A DNA stretch of 64,000 nucleotides from positions 1-64,000 of the forward strand of contig JAHDWB010000010.1 in NCBI GenBank assembly GCA_023382595.1, in the 5' to 3' direction. The stretch comes from Anaerolineales bacterium (lineage in GTDB: Bacteria > Chloroflexota > Anaerolineae > Anaerolineales > Villigracilaceae). Positions 27,726 to 35,590 of this stretch are shown piece by piece. The notes under the pieces were generated by a model. It was not told where the DNA came from, searched no databases, and worked only from the letters and a program-made list of their open reading frames with translations. Made by a program: the position numbers and the translations under genes. The number at the start of each line of letters is the position of its first letter. Position 1 is the first letter of the stretch.

Positions 27726-29063
27726 ATGCAGGAAAAACCAAAAGTTACCGTATCAAGAGGACGCCGAACCGATACAGCCGCAAAGGAATTTGCCTTCACG
27801 CAGGCGGATGTCCCCTCCGCGAACGGTCTCGCCTCTTTCCGCGCCGCAGCCTGGGAATCGTTCCAGAAACTTTCCCTCCCCGTCACCACGGACGAGGCTT
27901 GGCGTCGCACCGACATTCGATTATTGCCCGCGCCCGATTTCAAACTCCCCAAACCCGGCGCATTCGAAGATTTACCCGTTGTCCCCGAAGACTTGCTCAA
28001 GCCGCTCGTCGGTGACCAGCACGGCGGACAGATCACCCTCCTGCCCGGCGGCTCCAACGTGGAATTGGACGAAGCCCTCGCCAAGAAAGGCGTGGTCTTC
28101 ACCGATTTCCGCACCGCCGAAAAGGAACACTCCGACCTGCTCAAGAAATTGATCGGGCAGATCGTCAAACCTGAAGACGGCAAATTTGCCGCTCTGGCTT
28201 CCGCACTTTCTGAAAATGGCGTTCTGCTGTACGTCCCCAAGGGCGTGCAAGTGGAAGCCCCGCTTCATTCTGTGCTGTGGGGACCGGGCGGCGACCTCGC
28301 GCATTTCTCTCATCTGATCGTCTATGTGGAAGACGGCGCATCTGTGACCTACGTCCACGAAGCCGCTTCGCCCGATGAGACTGGTCACGCCTTGCACGCC
28401 GGCATCGTCGAGTTGTACGTCGGCAATGATGCCAACCTGCGCTTTGTCGAATTACAGTCATGGGGCAGGCATGTGTGGAACTTCTCGCACGAGCGCGCCC
28501 GCGTGGAGCGCGGCGGCAACCTCGACTGGATCTTCGGCGCGGTCGGCTCGCGGCTGACCAAGAACTTCTCCGATCTTGATCTGGCTGGTCAAGGTGCGCA
28601 GGGACGCATGTCCGGGTTCTATTTCACGGACGGCACCCAGCATCTCGACCACGATACCCAGCAGAACCACCTCGCCGCGAACTGCACCAGTGACCTGTTG
28701 TTCAAGGGCGCGCTCAAGGGTAAGAGCCGCTCCGTATGGCAGGGCATGATCTACGTTGCGCCCGGCGCGCAGAAGACCGACGGCTACCAAGCCAACCGCA
28801 ACCTCGTCCTTGATGATCAGGCGCGCGCGGACTCGATCCCCGGGCTTGAAATTCTCGCGGACGATGTGCGCTGTACGCACGGCGCAACGGTCGGCAAACT
28901 GGAGCAGGAGCCGCTCTTCTATTTGAAGTCTCGCGGCATCCCCCAGCGCGAAGCGGAGCAGTTGGTCGTCGAAGGCTTCTTCGACCCGATCATGCAGCGC
29001 ATCCCGTTCGAAGGCGTGCGCGAACGCTTCCAGCAGGCGATCCAGATCAAATTATCCAAGTAG
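27726..29063 (+). CDS. sufD: Fe-S cluster assembly protein SufD
   Basis: A 445-residue SufD. The N-terminal helical part includes the family phrase TTDEAWRRTDIR, written here as TDEAWRRTDI, and the C-terminal half has GATVGKLEQEPLFYLKSRGI, the SufB/SufD signature. It partners SufB in the SufBC2D complex. The N-terminal 20 residues are basic. It is separated from sufB by 138 bp that hold a repeat element, but strand and order support a single operon. Confidence 0.93.
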   Translation: MQEKPKVTVSRGRRTDTAAKEFAFTQADVPSANGLASFRAAAWESFQKLSLPVTTDEAWRRTDIRLLPAPDFKLPKPGAFEDLPVVPEDLLKPLVGDQHGGQITLLPGGSNVELDEALAKKGVVFTDFRTAEKEHSDLLKKLIGQIVKPEDGKFAALASALSENGVLLYVPKGVQVEAPLHSVLWGPGGDLAHFSHLIVYVEDGASVTYVHEAASPDETGHALHAGIVELYVGNDANLRFVELQSWGRHVWNFSHERARVERGGNLDWIFGAVGSRLTKNFSDLDLAGQGAQGRMSGFYFTDGTQHLDHDTQQNHLAANCTSDLLFKGALKGKSRSVWQGMIYVAPGAQKTDGYQANRNLVLDDQARADSIPGLEILADDVRCTHGATVGKLEQEPLFYLKSRGIPQREAEQLVVEGFFDPIMQRIPFEGVRERFQQAIQIKLSK

Positions 29064-29069
29064 TTACTA

Positions 29070-29102
29070 AGACCTGACAGGTTTCCAAGACCTGTCAGGT
29101 CT
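29070..29102. repeat. perfect hairpin repeat after sufD
   Basis: AGACCTGACAGGT, a 7-base loop, then its exact reverse complement. Similar in layout to 35538-35569. No T-run follows, so it is more likely a mobile hairpin or attenuator than a strong terminator. Confidence 0.75.
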
Positions 29103-29198
29103 CGAATTTGTCAGCGTGGACCATGGTGGGATGTTTGAGCATGTGTCCCGTGCGCAAGAGACGGAGGGCGTCTCTATGTTAAAGTCAGGATGTGAATA

Positions 29199-29828
29199 AT
29201 GGCAGTGAAATCCAAAACAAAGTCAAAGTCTTCCACGAAAAAGTCGAAACCGGCGGCAAAATCTACTGTGAAAACAAAAGGGGCGGCAAAGAAAACGAAG
29301 ACAGCCCAGAAGGCAGTCTCCAGCAGCGGAAAGAAAACGACGACGCGTGTGAAAGCGGTCCCCAAACCCGGTAGTGTGAAGAAATCGACAGCCAAGGCAT
29401 CTGCAAAGAGTGTCTCTGCCGAGAAGACTGCGCCTGTGACGAAAGCGCCGGAAGCCGCGCGCCCGGTGACGCATGTCATCAAACGGTCCGCCGAACGAAG
29501 ACGGTCGATCGTGCCCGCGTCGCTGCGTTCCAATCAATTTGCCTTTATGAAGGCGCCGACCCCTGAACACGCCTTTGAAGTGGGCGACAATGTGGAAGTG
29601 TTCTGTGACCACGAAAAGAGTCGCGAGCGCGTGCGCGGTTGGGTCAAGGGGATCGTGGTGCAGGTGGATAACAAGATGGTGGCGGTGCAATTCCGTTCGA
29701 ACGTCTTTTTGACGGACGGCTGGATGGTGCCGGACCGCATCCTTTGGTATCCGCTGGCGTCGGAGCATATCCGCCCGGTGGGCGGTAAGAAAGCCGCTGT
29801 CAAAAAGGATTTCATCCCCGACTACTAG
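29199..29828 (+). CDS. lysine-rich histone H1-like protein with C-terminal SH3/Tudor-like domain
   Basis: A 209-residue protein in two parts. Residues 1-100 are Lys/Ala/Ser/Thr-rich (SKSSTKKSKPAAKSTV), strongly basic and like bacterial histone H1-type tails, which bind DNA or RNA. Residues about 120-195 form a beta-rich module (FEVGDNVEVFCD, GWVKGIVVQVDNKMVAVQF) that resembles SH3- or Tudor/Agenet-like barrels. No enzyme motif is seen. It sits between sufD and sufS on the same strand, 23 bp before sufS. A chromatin or RNA-binding role is inference. Confidence 0.6.
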   Translation: MAVKSKTKSKSSTKKSKPAAKSTVKTKGAAKKTKTAQKAVSSSGKKTTTRVKAVPKPGSVKKSTAKASAKSVSAEKTAPVTKAPEAARPVTHVIKRSAERRRSIVPASLRSNQFAFMKAPTPEHAFEVGDNVEVFCDHEKSRERVRGWVKGIVVQVDNKMVAVQFRSNVFLTDGWMVPDRILWYPLASEHIRPVGGKKAAVKKDFIPDY

Positions 29829-29851
29829 AATTTCCGCCGTGATGACTCTCC

Positions 29852-31078
29852 ATGACACTTAACGTATACGAAATCCGCAAAGATTTTCCGATCCTCGACC
29901 GCGAAACACAGGGCGGCGCGCGCGTCGTCTATTTGGATTCAACCGCCACGTCGCAAAAGCCCGTGCAGGTGATCGAGGCGATGAACGATTATTACCGCCG
30001 TTCGAACGCCAATATCCATCGCGGCGTGCACACGCTGGCGGAGGAAGCCACGGCGATGTACGAAGGTGCGCGCGAACGTATCGCGAAATTCATCAATGCC
30101 GCCTCCTCGCGCGAGATCATCTACACCCGCAACACCACCGAGTCGATCAACCTTGTGGCATACTCGTGGGCGCGCGCGAATCTCAAGGTGGGCGACCTCG
30201 TCATCCTGACCGAGATGGAGCATCACTCGAACCTCGTCCCCTGGCACATGCTTCAGATGGAACACGGCATCGAGTTGGAATTCATCCCTGTGACGGAAAA
30301 CGGCTTGCTCGATCTGGAGACGTACAAGTCGCTTCTGGACCGCCGCCCAAAACTGGTCTCGTTCACACACATGTCCAACGTCCTCGGCACGATCAACCCT
30401 GCCGATGAGATCATCCGGCTGGCGCATGATGCCGGCGCGGTCACGCTGGTGGACGGCGCGCAGTCCGTGCCGCATTTGCGCGTGGATGTGCAAGCCCTCG
30501 ATGCAGACTTCTATGCCTTTTCCGCGCACAAGATGTGCGGACCGACGGGCATCGGCATTTTGTATGGCAAGTCCGCGTTGTTGGATGCCATGCCTCCGTT
30601 CCTCGGCGGCGGGGACATGATCAAGGAAGTCAAGCTGCGCTCGTTCCGCGCCAATTCCCTGCCGCATAAATTCGAAGCGGGGACGCCTGCGATCGCGGAA
30701 GCTGTCGGGTTTGGCGCGGCTGTGGATTATCTCTCAGCCGTCGGCATGGAACGAATCGCTGCGCACGAGCATGATGTCACTGCATACGCGTTGGATCGTC
30801 TGGCGGAGATCCCCGGTGTGAAGTTGTTCGGTCCATCCGCGGATAAAAAGGGCGGCGTGGCGGCATTCATTCTTGAAGGCGTGCATCCACATGATGTAGC
30901 GCAGATTTTGGATCGGGATGGTATTGCTGTGCGGGCGGGACATCACTGCGCCCAGCCTCTGCATGAGAAGTTTGGCATTCCCGCCACCAGCCGCGCTTCC
31001 TTCTATTTGTACACGACGAAGGATGAGGTGGATGTGCTGGTGACCGGGCTGTATAAAGTGAAGGAAATGTTTGAATAA
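29852..31078 (+). CDS. sufS: cysteine desulfurase SufS
   Basis: A 408-residue class V PLP enzyme that removes sulfur from cysteine for cluster assembly. The PLP lysine lies in FSAHKMCGPTGIG, the catalytic Cys in RAGHHCAQPLH, and the entry RVVYLDSTATSQKP is typical. The short loop around the Cys is that of group II (SufS) enzymes, which need a sulfur acceptor; SufU is encoded next. TTT-free ATG at 29852 fits the family start. Confidence 0.95.
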   Translation: MTLNVYEIRKDFPILDRETQGGARVVYLDSTATSQKPVQVIEAMNDYYRRSNANIHRGVHTLAEEATAMYEGARERIAKFINAASSREIIYTRNTTESINLVAYSWARANLKVGDLVILTEMEHHSNLVPWHMLQMEHGIELEFIPVTENGLLDLETYKSLLDRRPKLVSFTHMSNVLGTINPADEIIRLAHDAGAVTLVDGAQSVPHLRVDVQALDADFYAFSAHKMCGPTGIGILYGKSALLDAMPPFLGGGDMIKEVKLRSFRANSLPHKFEAGTPAIAEAVGFGAAVDYLSAVGMERIAAHEHDVTAYALDRLAEIPGVKLFGPSADKKGGVAAFILEGVHPHDVAQILDRDGIAVRAGHHCAQPLHEKFGIPATSRASFYLYTTKDEVDVLVTGLYKVKEMFE

Positions 31079-31093
31079 TTCGGTGCCACGTTT

Positions 31094-31143
31094 TAAGTGT
31101 CAGGTATCAAGTTCTTAGCCTGATACCTGAAACCTGACACTTG
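31094..31143. repeat. nested inverted repeat between sufS and sufU
   Basis: Arms AAGTGTCAGGT/ACCTGACACTT enclose CAGGTATCA/TGATACCTG. A multi-arm hairpin in the operon's intercistronic space. Confidence 0.65.
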
Positions 31144-31157
31144 ATACTGGAGCACGT

Positions 31158-31553
31158 ATGGATGATCTGTATCGCGAAGTCATCATCGAACACTATAAAA
31201 ATCCATCCCATCGCGGGAAACTCGATCCGCATGATATTTCGTTTGCGGATAATAACCCGCTGTGCGGTGACCATATCCAAATTGACTTGCGTGTAGGCGA
31301 AGACGGCGTGGTAACCGAAGCCATGTTCGACGGTCACGGATGCGCCATCTCGCAAGCCTCCGCCGACCTGCTGATGGAGACGATCATCGGCAAACCGCTG
31401 GAGGAAGTGAAACAACTCAATAAGCAGGATATCCTTGACATGCTTGGCATCGACTTGGGTCCCGTGCGCCTGAAATGTGCTCTGCTTTCACTGAAGGTCT
31501 TGAAGGCGGGCGTGTATGGGGTGGGGGAAGCCAGCGATGACTTGGTGGAGTAA
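31158..31553 (+). CDS. sufU: SufU-type sulfur relay protein
   Basis: A 131-residue IscU/SufU-fold protein. Three conserved Cys are seen in NPLCGDHI, GHGCAISQAS and RLKCALLS, with the Asp of CGD, the set that binds zinc in SufU and receives sulfur from SufS. The insertion typical of SufU versus IscU is present in the region after residue 75. Fits the Gram-positive-type SufS-SufU pair. Confidence 0.92.
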   Translation: MDDLYREVIIEHYKNPSHRGKLDPHDISFADNNPLCGDHIQIDLRVGEDGVVTEAMFDGHGCAISQASADLLMETIIGKPLEEVKQLNKQDILDMLGIDLGPVRLKCALLSLKVLKAGVYGVGEASDDLVE

Positions 31554-31677
31554 GCACAGGGAGAAGGTCGTTCTCGGCTTCTTTGGGTTTGTCCTTGTCG
31601 CCGGGATCATGCTTTTCTTGCTTGTCTTATTCGGTCCGCTGATCGGGTCATACTATTGCGCGAACAATTTTTGTTAG
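31537..31677 (+). CDS. 46-residue small membrane protein
   Basis: A short frame overlaps the last 17 bases of sufU. The product begins MTWWSKHREK and then has one long hydrophobic helix (about 11-38) and ends CANNFC with two Cys in the last six residues. Codon composition is coding-like, and the gap between sufU and the Rieske gene is filled almost exactly. No ribosome site stands out, so coupling to sufU would be needed. Function unknown; existence is uncertain. Confidence 0.4.
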   Translation: MTWWSKHREKVVLGFFGFVLVAGIMLFLLVLFGPLIGSYYCANNFC

Positions 31678-31706
31678 ATCACATCACTTGAAAGCTGCAT
31701 CAACAC

Positions 31707-32054
31707 ATGTTCAACTACACAACCTTTGACGAATCCAAAGCCGAATTTTTCGAGATCGCGCCCGCCTCCGAATTGCCCAATGGTGAGCGTTTGTTCGTTG
31801 ACCTGGGCGACAAGCCCATCGTTATTTTCAATATCGCAGACCAGCTCTTTGCCATCGGCGATGTCTGCACGCACGATGACGGTCCGTTGGGGGATGGGAT
31901 GCTGGAAGGCTTCAATATCGTCTGTCCCCGTCACGGCGCGGAGTTCGATGTCCGCACGGGACAGGTCATGCAAATGCCCGCCGTGGTGGATATCCCTGCG
32001 TATCCTGTGCAAATTCGGGATGGGATGATCTTTGTGGGCGTGCCAAAGGAATAA
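31707..32054 (+). CDS. Rieske-type [2Fe-2S] ferredoxin
   Basis: A 115-residue Rieske protein. Cluster ligands are visible in VCTHDDGPLG and CPRHGAEFD (C-x-H and C-x2-H). It lacks a membrane anchor and resembles the ferredoxins of non-haem dioxygenase systems, often found last in suf operons. It could supply electrons during cluster synthesis or be an early client. It starts 29 bp after the small membrane frame and is followed by a strong terminator, ending the suf operon. Confidence 0.88.
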   Translation: MFNYTTFDESKAEFFEIAPASELPNGERLFVDLGDKPIVIFNIADQLFAIGDVCTHDDGPLGDGMLEGFNIVCPRHGAEFDVRTGQVMQMPAVVDIPAYPVQIRDGMIFVGVPKE

Positions 32055-32086
32055 AAAAATCGGCGACCAAGTCGCCGATTTTTTTA
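32053..32086 (+). terminator. terminator of the suf operon
   Basis: AAAAAAATCGGCGAC/GTCGCCGATTTTTTT with a three-base loop, beginning at the Rieske stop. Symmetry also serves the convergent gene at 32089. Confidence 0.92.
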
Positions 32087-32088
32087 TG

Positions 32089-32721
32089 TTACTCTCCGAA
32101 TTTCCCGACAATTCTCAGAATATCGAACCCTTCCGCGAAGGGAACCTCCGCCAACGCGCCGTGGCGCACCATGATGGAGCGGGTCAATTCGCTGTTGAAG
32201 TAATAGCGGTCCTGATAGGTTTTGTATTGCGCCAGCGCTTCGATCTTTTTATTTACATCCTCTTCCGTCACTTCGACCAGAAAATGCGGGAAGAAGCCAT
32301 AGGAGGAGCGCACCACGTCAAAGCCGAGCACGGTGATGCCGCGGAAGGCGCGTAACGCCTCGTCGGTCATCGTATTGTGGTCCTGGTGCACATCCTGTTT
32401 GGAGTGGACGAAGATCAGGTCGGGTTTGAAGTCCTTGCGGAGTTTGAGGAAATATTCAAGGATCTCCTGCCGCGAGTCTTGGAAGATGCGCGTGATGAAT
32501 GGACCAAAGATTACGCGCTCCTCCGGTACGCCCAGCACCTTCATGGACTTAATGTGTTCGCTTTTTACATCCTGTAGATCGGGGTTTTGTTGATTGTCCG
32601 AAAGGGTGACGCACAGCACGTCCGTTTTTTTAACGATCTGGTGAATCAATGCGCCGCATCCCAGTTCGATGTCGTCGGGGTGCGCGCCGAGAAAGAGCAC
32701 TCGTTTGCCAAAAAAGTTCAT
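32089..32721 (-). CDS. PIG-L family (LmbE-like) deacetylase
   Basis: A 210-residue zinc-dependent N-deacetylase-like protein. The metal and catalytic motif AHPDDIELGCG lies near residue 13 and the second His motif HQDHNTM near 117. Family members remove acetyl groups from N-acetylglucosaminyl lipids or small thiols; the substrate here is unknown. It converges on the suf terminator. A methyltransferase gene lies upstream on the same strand, separated by an inverted repeat. Confidence 0.85.
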   Translation of the reverse strand: MNFFGKRVLFLGAHPDDIELGCGALIHQIVKKTDVLCVTLSDNQQNPDLQDVKSEHIKSMKVLGVPEERVIFGPFITRIFQDSRQEILEYFLKLRKDFKPDLIFVHSKQDVHQDHNTMTDEALRAFRGITVLGFDVVRSSYGFFPHFLVEVTEEDVNKKIEALAQYKTYQDRYYFNSELTRSIMVRHGALAEVPFAEGFDILRIVGKFGE

Positions 32722-32734
32722 AAAAGATGGTCCG

Positions 32735-32785
32735 CAGATTGGCAGATTACGCAGACGAGAACTTGTCCGATCTGCGTAATCTGCG
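32735..32785. repeat. interspersed inverted repeat
   Basis: CCGCAGATTGGCAGATTACGCAGA pairs imperfectly with TCTGCGTAATCTGCGG, written in parts to stay short. It fills the gap between the methyltransferase stop and the deacetylase start. Confidence 0.6.
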
Positions 32786-32795
32786 GATAAGAGTT

Positions 32796-33596
32796 TTACT
32801 TGGTTGCCAGAATCCCGCCGACGACCTTGGTCATCACCAGTTTGCCGTCACGCTCGAACCATTTCTGCGCCACCGCTTGGATCTTGCCGATCAGCGCTTC
32901 GTACTCGTCCTTGCCGTTGAACATTGAAGTCCATAGTTTGCGGTCTTCGTTCAGCGAGGCGCGGACGTAGTCAATGAACGGAGCGACTTCGGGGAAGGTC
33001 AGGTGATTTTCGAACTTGTGCAGCTCGGTCTTGGCGAAGAGACTGTCAATCGTGTTGAAGATCTCGCCCTTGAAGCGGGAGGAGCCAGGCATGGGCGGGA
33101 TGGTCGCATTGGTGGCTTCCTTGATGATGTCGTAGAACATCTGCTTATTCTCGGGCAGCGGACCGGAGACGAACAGCCGTCCGCCGGGTTTCAAGACACG
33201 GTGCGCCTCACCAAATGTGAATTTAAGGTCCGAGGCGTAATAGATGGCGAAGGCGCTGGTGCACAGGTCAAAGGTGTTATCCGCGAAGTTGAATGGCTTG
33301 TTGAAATCCAGGAATTGGAAGTCAATGTTCGTGCCGAGTTCCTTGTTTCTGGCGCGGGCTTTATCGAGCAGTTCCTCCGAGAAGTCGCCGCCGACGATCT
33401 CCGCGCCGTCCTTGGTGTACTCGTTGAAAAGAAAACTGAGCTTGCCCGCGCCGCAGCCGACATCCAGGATCTTCATGCCCGCCTGCGGTTGGAGCAGTTC
33501 GTTCGTCCACACGTCGATGTTGGCGGAGCCGTATTTTTCATGAATGTCAATGCGCATCAACAGATCTTTGCTGGGTTCCTGATAGTTAATTTCCAT
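32796..33596 (-). CDS. SAM-dependent methyltransferase
   Basis: A 266-residue class I methyltransferase. The SAM-binding motif I is ILDVGCGAGKLSFLF (about 43-57), followed by acidic GGDFSEELLDKAR, motif IV-like FDLCTSAFAIYYA and LKPGGRLFVSG. The acceptor is unknown. ATG 33596 is chosen for its AAGGAGAG site; an upstream frame extension to 33644 runs into the promoter. Confidence 0.85.
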   Translation of the reverse strand: MEINYQEPSKDLLMRIDIHEKYGSANIDVWTNELLQPQAGMKILDVGCGAGKLSFLFNEYTKDGAEIVGGDFSEELLDKARARNKELGTNIDFQFLDFNKPFNFADNTFDLCTSAFAIYYASDLKFTFGEAHRVLKPGGRLFVSGPLPENKQMFYDIIKEATNATIPPMPGSSRFKGEIFNTIDSLFAKTELHKFENHLTFPEVAPFIDYVRASLNEDRKLWTSMFNGKDEYEALIGKIQAVAQKWFERDGKLVMTKVVGGILATK

Positions 33597-33623
33597 TTGT
33601 CTCTCCTTGAGAATAGTGGGGGA

Positions 33624-33651
33624 ATTATACCAAAATAAAATCAAAATTCAA
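33624..33651 (-). promoter_or_regulatory. promoter of the methyltransferase gene
   Basis: Minus-strand TTGAAT (33651-33646), 16 bp, TATAAT (33629-33624). The -35 box falls in the inverted repeat CAAAATTCA/TGAATTTTG (33642-33664), a possible operator shared with the divergent hisS. Confidence 0.6.
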
Positions 33652-33698
33652 TGACTGAATTTTGAACAGCATGATAAAATCTGCGCACTGGAGCAATC

Positions 33699-34970
33699 AT
33701 GGCAAACAAGATTCAAACTGTAAAAGGCACACGCGAATTCTATCCCGAACAGATGGCACTGCGCAATTTTATCTATGAAAAAGTGCGCGCGGCGTCGCAG
33801 TCGTTCGGCTATCAGGAATATGATGGTCCGTTCATCGAGCCGATCGATCTGTACGCGGCGAAGTCGGGGGAGGAGCTGGTCAAGAAACAGTCATTCACGT
33901 TCGAAGACCGCGGCGGGGATCTGGTAACGCTTCGCCCTGAACTGACGCCGAGTCTGGCGCGGATGATCGCCGCCAAGCAGGGCGAGTTGACCTTCCCTGT
34001 GCGCTGGTGGTCGTTCGGTCCGTTCTGGCGCTACGAACAGCCGCAAAAGGGACGCTCGCGCGAGTTCTTCCAATGGAACGTGGATATGCTGGGAGTTAAT
34101 TCGCCGGAAGCGGATGCGGAATTGATCGCCATCGGTGCGACTTTCCTGCGCTCGGTCGGACTCAGCCCTGAGCGGGCTCTAATCTATGTCAATAACCGCC
34201 GCCTGATGGACTCTGAATTCGATGCGTTGGACATCGCTCCTGAAAAGCGGCTCGACGTTTCCAATCTCGTAGATCGCCGTACCAAGATGGAACCTGCCAA
34301 ATGGGATGCATATGCGCTGGAACTTGGCATTACACAGGCGCAGTTGGACGGGTTGAAGGAGCTTCTCGGCAATTCTGAGCTATGGAAGAAAAGTGAAGAA
34401 TTGACCCGTCTCTTCGCCGCGTTGGAAACCTTGGGTGCGGCGGAGTATGTCAAATTCGACCCGAACATCATGCGCGGGTTGCTGTACTACACGGGGACAG
34501 TCTTCGAGGCATTCGATACGACCGGTTCCTTGCGACGCGCCATTTTCGGCGGCGGTCGCTATGACAACCTGCTGGCGGATGTGGGCGGGAATCCCATTTC
34601 CGGTGTCGGCTTTGCGATGGGCGATGTGGTGATCGGCATCATTTTGCAGGAGCAGGGGCTTGTGCCCGAATTCGTCCCATCGCCTGCGGAAGTGTTGGTG
34701 ACGGTTTTTGACCAGTCGCTGTGGTTGAAGTCCTTTGAACTTGCGGCGCAGTTGCGGCAGGAAGGCATCATGACGATGGTTTTTCCCGAACCCGCCAAAC
34801 TTCCCAAGCAGTTCAAATTCGCGGACAAGATGAAGATGAAGGTTGCGCTGGTGCTCGGTCCCGACGAAGCGGCAGGAGGCTTGGTCGTGATCAAGAATCT
34901 GACGAACGGCGAACAGGTTCAGGTCAGACGCGAAGCGATGCTTGAATCCATAAAAGGGATGCTGAAGTGA
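33699..34970 (+). CDS. hisS: histidine-tRNA ligase
   Basis: A 423-residue class II aminoacyl-tRNA synthetase that charges tRNA-His. Motif 2 is in FGPFWRYEQPQKGRSREF, the HisA motif in LLYYTGTVFEAFD, and motif 3 in FGGGRYDNLL. The C-terminal anticodon-binding domain begins near residue 325. The GNAT gene starts within the stop codon, and the cognate tRNA-His gene lies about 490 bp downstream. Confidence 0.95.
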   Translation: MANKIQTVKGTREFYPEQMALRNFIYEKVRAASQSFGYQEYDGPFIEPIDLYAAKSGEELVKKQSFTFEDRGGDLVTLRPELTPSLARMIAAKQGELTFPVRWWSFGPFWRYEQPQKGRSREFFQWNVDMLGVNSPEADAELIAIGATFLRSVGLSPERALIYVNNRRLMDSEFDALDIAPEKRLDVSNLVDRRTKMEPAKWDAYALELGITQAQLDGLKELLGNSELWKKSEELTRLFAALETLGAAEYVKFDPNIMRGLLYYTGTVFEAFDTTGSLRRAIFGGGRYDNLLADVGGNPISGVGFAMGDVVIGIILQEQGLVPEFVPSPAEVLVTVFDQSLWLKSFELAAQLRQEGIMTMVFPEPAKLPKQFKFADKMKMKVALVLGPDEAAGGLVVIKNLTNGEQVQVRREAMLESIKGMLK

Positions 34971-35428
34971 TCGAGTTGCGACCCGTCACCTCCAGCAATT
35001 GGGAGACCCTGATCAAATTGAAGGTGAGGGAAGACCAGCGCGATTTTGTCGCGTCCAATTTGTATTCGATCGCCGAATCCCAGTTCGAGTATGAAGATGA
35101 AGGGTTGTGGAAGTTTTATCCGTTTGGCGTGTATGTGGGGGAAGAACCGGTCGGTTTCTTGATGTACAGCTTGAATCACGATCATCCGCGCTTCCAAGCC
35201 TTCGTGATGCGCCTGATGATTGATGAAAAATTCCAGGGTAAGGGTTATGGACGGGAGGCAATGCGCTTGCTTCTGGATGGGTTACGGGCGGATGAAAAGG
35301 TCAGGAATGTGGGTATCAGCTATGAGCCGCATAACGAAGGCGCGCAGAAGCTGTATGCCGGTCTGGGTTTTGTGGAGCCCGGTGAGATGGTCGATGGTGA
35401 GACGCTGGCAGTGTTGAACTTGCGCTGA
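34967..35428 (+). CDS. GNAT-family acetyltransferase, SpeG/diamine-like
   Basis: A 153-residue GNAT enzyme. Motif A is RLMIDEKFQGKGYGREAMRL, and the C-terminal GAQKLYAGLGFVEPGE is typical of spermine/spermidine or diamine acetyltransferases, so a small amine substrate is possible. It starts with GTG and overlaps the hisS stop by 4 bp, so translation is coupled. Confidence 0.8.
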   Translation: MIELRPVTSSNWETLIKLKVREDQRDFVASNLYSIAESQFEYEDEGLWKFYPFGVYVGEEPVGFLMYSLNHDHPRFQAFVMRLMIDEKFQGKGYGREAMRLLLDGLRADEKVRNVGISYEPHNEGAQKLYAGLGFVEPGEMVDGETLAVLNLR

Positions 35429-35441
35429 TTTATGGTAAAAT
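35414..35441 (+). promoter_or_regulatory. promoter of tRNA-His
   Basis: TTGAAC (35414-35419), 16 bp, TAAAAT (35436-35441), placing the start about a dozen bases before the tRNA. Confidence 0.6.
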
Positions 35442-35459
35442 ATCGTCCGCTTCTTGTAT

Positions 35460-35535
35460 GGAGCCTGTAGCTCAATGGCAGAGCGCCACACTGTGGATGT
35501 GGATGTTGTGGGTTCGAAACCCATCAGGCTCCCCA
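35460..35535 (+). tRNA. tRNA-His (GTG)
   Basis: Cloverleaf with acceptor GAGCCTG/CAGGCTC, anticodon stem CCACA/TGTGG and loop CTGTGGA, giving anticodon GTG. G at 35460 and C at 35532 make the extra G-1:C73 identity pair of tRNA-His. CCA is encoded (35533-35535). It lies just downstream of hisS and its GNAT partner. Confidence 0.95.
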
Positions 35536-35537
35536 TG

Positions 35538-35569
35538 AGACCCTAAAGGTTTTGAGACCTTTAGGGTCT
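35538..35569 (+). terminator. hairpin after tRNA-His
   Basis: AGACCCTAAAGGT/ACCTTTAGGGTCT with a short loop, followed by TTTCT. It may terminate the tRNA and is laid out like the hairpin at 29070-29102. Confidence 0.7.
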
Positions 35570-35590
35570 TTCTAAACGTTCGGAGGTTTG

